Below are positions 5,675-7,013 of a stretch of DNA of 7,013 nucleotides, piece by piece; within the stretch, counting starts at the first letter, position 1; each line of letters starts with the position of its first letter. The translations under genes and the position numbers were made by a program. The notes beneath the pieces are model-generated. The model had not been told where the DNA came from. It searched no databases and saw only the letters and a program-made list of their open reading frames with translations. The DNA lies in assembly GCA_043424675.1 (NCBI GenBank), contig JBHWPB010000150.1, positions 1 to 7,013 on the forward strand. The letters run 5' to 3'. This DNA comes from JBHWPB01 sp043424675. GTDB taxonomy: Bacteria; Bacillota; Bacilli; Lactobacillales; Carnobacteriaceae_A.

Positions 5675-6208
5675 ATGGAGATATTTTCTAAAAAAGGAAT
5701 CGTCCTTATGGTTCAAGTCGATCATCTATCGGGAGAGCTCTTAGGCGGTGTATTTGACCTCTTATACGAGGCTGGGGCTTATAATGTCCAGTGTTGTCCG
5801 ACGATCACAAAAAAGAATCGTCCCAGTTATATTTTCTTTATTGATACTACTGAAAAACATATGGAAGCAATTGAAAATATTATCGTGAATAACTTAGGTT
5901 CAACGGGTTGGCATACCATACAGACGGATCATCGTCATATTCCTCATAAAACGGTGACCAAACAAGTTGAAGTCCAAACTCCCTCAACCACATTTCAGTT
6001 TGAATTGCAGGCAAAAGTGTCTGACAATCCTTATGATATTGAACGACCGGAAATAGATAATTGTCTGCAGTTACAGAGCCTTTTAATGGAGAAAAGCCAG
6101 CTCCCCGTACCCTATAAATATATTTATATGAAATGTCAAGATGCGTGGATAAACAATCTAGAAGAGCTCCAGTTTGATAACACGCCGCACAGCGAATACT
6201 TTGAATAA
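5675..6208 (+). CDS. larC2: Free-standing LarC C-terminal domain protein (LarC2-like, nickel-pincer cofactor synthesis)
   Basis: This 177-residue protein matches the C-terminal half of LarC, the CTP-dependent nickel insertase that makes the nickel-pincer nucleotide of LarA. Visible correspondences are MVQVDHLSGELLGGVFDLL (12-30; family form: N-x-DD-x-(T/S)GE), GAYNVQCCP (34-42), KKNRPSY (46-52; family form: MKK-x-RPG), GSTGWH (75-80; family form: (T/S)-x-x-GVR) and RPEIDNC (124-130; family form: PEYEDC), with LPVP at 143-146. In this family the C-terminal half carries the CTP-binding part. Several family residues are changed: His for the second Asp, Thr for Met, Trp-His for Val-Arg. It has its own ATG and a GAGG overlapping the upstream stop. 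In Lactobacillus plantarum the order is larC1-larC2, joined by a programmed frameshift; here this half comes first and is separate. Confidence 0.8.
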   Translation: MEIFSKKGIVLMVQVDHLSGELLGGVFDLLYEAGAYNVQCCPTITKKNRPSYIFFIDTTEKHMEAIENIIVNNLGSTGWHTIQTDHRHIPHKTVTKQVEVQTPSTTFQFELQAKVSDNPYDIERPEIDNCLQLQSLLMEKSQLPVPYKYIYMKCQDAWINNLEELQFDNTPHSEYFE

Positions 6209-6237
6209 ATTCGGTTAAAGTCATTGAAAAAATGAAA

Positions 6238-6291
6238 GTTCTCTCGACCGTCAATGAGAAGAGAAAGTATCTCGTTTGATGATCAGAGAAC
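6238..6291 (+). repeat. Long imperfect hairpin between the two LarC-half genes
   Basis: GTTCTCT at 6238-6244 pairs with AGAGAAC at 6285-6291, seven pairs. Inside, TCAA and GAGA (from 6251) pair with TCTC and TTGA (to 6279). No T-run follows, so it is not an intrinsic terminator. It occupies the 142-base gap that separates genes in an otherwise tight operon. It could affect mRNA stability or the relative output of the two LarC halves. Found by eye only. Confidence 0.35.
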
Positions 6292-6350
6292 CTAGTATAG
6301 GATATAAAATTTTGTTAAAGAAGTGAAAAAATTAGAATTGAAGGGGAAGC

Positions 6351-7013
6351 ATGGATATCTTTTTGGATTTAAAGAATGGGACAAGCGGAGATATGTTAGT
6401 TGGAGCACTCCTTTCATTGGGAGCTGACGAAGTAAAATTAGTTGACGGATTGAAATCTTTAAGTATAGGTGGATTTAGAGTTTCTGTTGAAAAAAATCAT
6501 AGTGCCAATCAAACAGGGTTCCATGTTCTGAAAGAAGGAGTCCCAAGCATTCAACATGTCAATATATTTGATGCACTGGAAGTCATTCAAGCCTCTTCTC
6601 TCAACAAAGATGTAAAAATATTAGCATGCAATATCTTTAAGATAGTTGCCACAGCAGGAGCAGAGGCACACCAGTGTCCGCTTGAGCAATTTTATTTTCA
6701 CGAAACAGGCGCTTCAGATTCTTTTGCTGATATTGTTGGTTTTAGCATTTGTTTTGCTGATTTAGATGTTCAAAATACTTATCGTTCTGAACTAGTAGAC
6801 GGAACCGGAACCTTCCAGACAAAAACAGGCAAACAACTAACGCTACCTGTTCCAGCAGTAAAAATGATTGCCAAAAGATACGATTGGAAAATAAAGCAAA
6901 CAGACATCAACGGAGAGCTTATTACCCCGACAGGTGCGTCGATTATAGCTGCCATTGCACCTACAGAGAAACGACCTGCAGAATTTGACATTGTGAAGCA
7001 AGGAACCGGACAT
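6351..7013 (+). CDS. larC: LarC N-terminal domain protein (nickel insertion; 3' end outside the window)
   Basis: An open frame of 221 codons starts at ATG 6351 and runs off the end without a stop. It matches the N-terminal part of LarC: GTSGDMLVGALLSLG (10-24; family form: G-x-SGDM-x-x-GAL-x-x-LG), FYFHETGASDSFADIVG (114-130; family form: HFHEVGA-x-DS-x-x-DI-x-G), GTGTF, LPVPA (165-169; family form: PVPAPA) and ELITPTGASIIAAI (189-202). LarC uses CTP hydrolysis to place nickel in the pyridinium bis-thiocarboxylate made by LarB and LarE. The usual HG before the Pro-rich loop is replaced by TGKQL. The start is supported by AAGGGG at 6341-6346, four bases ahead, which is slightly close. Whether the gene ends after this domain or continues into a second C-terminal domain cannot be seen. 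Confidence 0.87.
   Translation, partial: MDIFLDLKNGTSGDMLVGALLSLGADEVKLVDGLKSLSIGGFRVSVEKNHSANQTGFHVLKEGVPSIQHVNIFDALEVIQASSLNKDVKILACNIFKIVATAGAEAHQCPLEQFYFHETGASDSFADIVGFSICFADLDVQNTYRSELVDGTGTFQTKTGKQLTLPVPAVKMIAKRYDWKIKQTDINGELITPTGASIIAAIAPTEKRPAEFDIVKQGTGH

Noticed and set aside
6276..6308. Promoter ahead of the 6351 gene (TTGATG with TATAGG or TATAAA)
   Set aside because: Spacings are 14 or 21 bases, outside the working range, so no internal promoter is claimed.
5675..6360. Programmed frameshift joining the LarC halves, as in Lactobacillus plantarum
   Set aside because: The C-terminal half comes first here and a 142-base gap separates the genes, so frameshifting cannot fuse them in the usual order.
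1..7013. CRISPR arrays, tRNA or rRNA genes, insertion sequences
   Set aside because: No regularly spaced repeats, no cloverleaf or rRNA-like sequence and no transposase-like protein were seen on either strand.

Overview
The window comes from a low-G+C Gram-positive bacterium, most likely a member of the Lactobacillales. The signs are A/T-rich codon use, strong AGGAGG-type ribosome binding sites, a CcpA cre-like site, U-tailed intrinsic terminators, and a LysR regulator next to an Old Yellow Enzyme of the kind found in lactic acid bacteria. The genus cannot be fixed from sequence alone.

Layout. (1) Positions 1-17 hold the first codons of a leftward gene with a good ribosome binding site. (2) Positions 18-442 are a long non-coding stretch. 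It carries an inverted repeat, an extended -10 promoter and a roughly 190-nt structured leader. The leader ends in a strong terminator just ahead of the lysR ribosome binding site. (3) Positions 443-2721 hold a LysR-family regulator, an Old Yellow Enzyme-type flavin oxidoreductase and a terminator. (4) Positions 2810-3100 encode only the C-terminal cytosolic domain of a YetF/DUF421 membrane protein, with no visible ribosome binding site and locally high G+C, so it is probably a remnant. (5) Positions 3143-3647 hold a leftward HxlR-family regulator and its terminator. Its natural start is separated from its body by a one-base deficit in a run of seven A's. (6) Positions 3690-3867 are a divergent control region with a 14-bp palindrome and a cre-like site. 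(7) Positions 3868-7013 are a rightward cluster: an unrecognised 598-residue protein, a free-standing LarC C-terminal-domain protein and a LarC N-terminal-domain protein that runs off the end.

How the parts work together. LarC is the CTP-dependent nickel insertase that completes the nickel-pincer nucleotide cofactor of lactate racemase (LarA) and its relatives. Here the two LarC halves are separate genes in reversed order (C-terminal half first), behind a large protein I cannot assign. The control region suggests catabolite repression by CcpA and a possible role for the divergent, Cys-bearing HxlR protein. The best inference is a catabolic or hydroxyacid-isomerising operon that uses a nickel-pincer-like cofactor. 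The 598-residue protein is then a candidate new partner or enzyme of that system. The LysR-oxidoreductase pair looks like an independent unit with its own RNA-level control.
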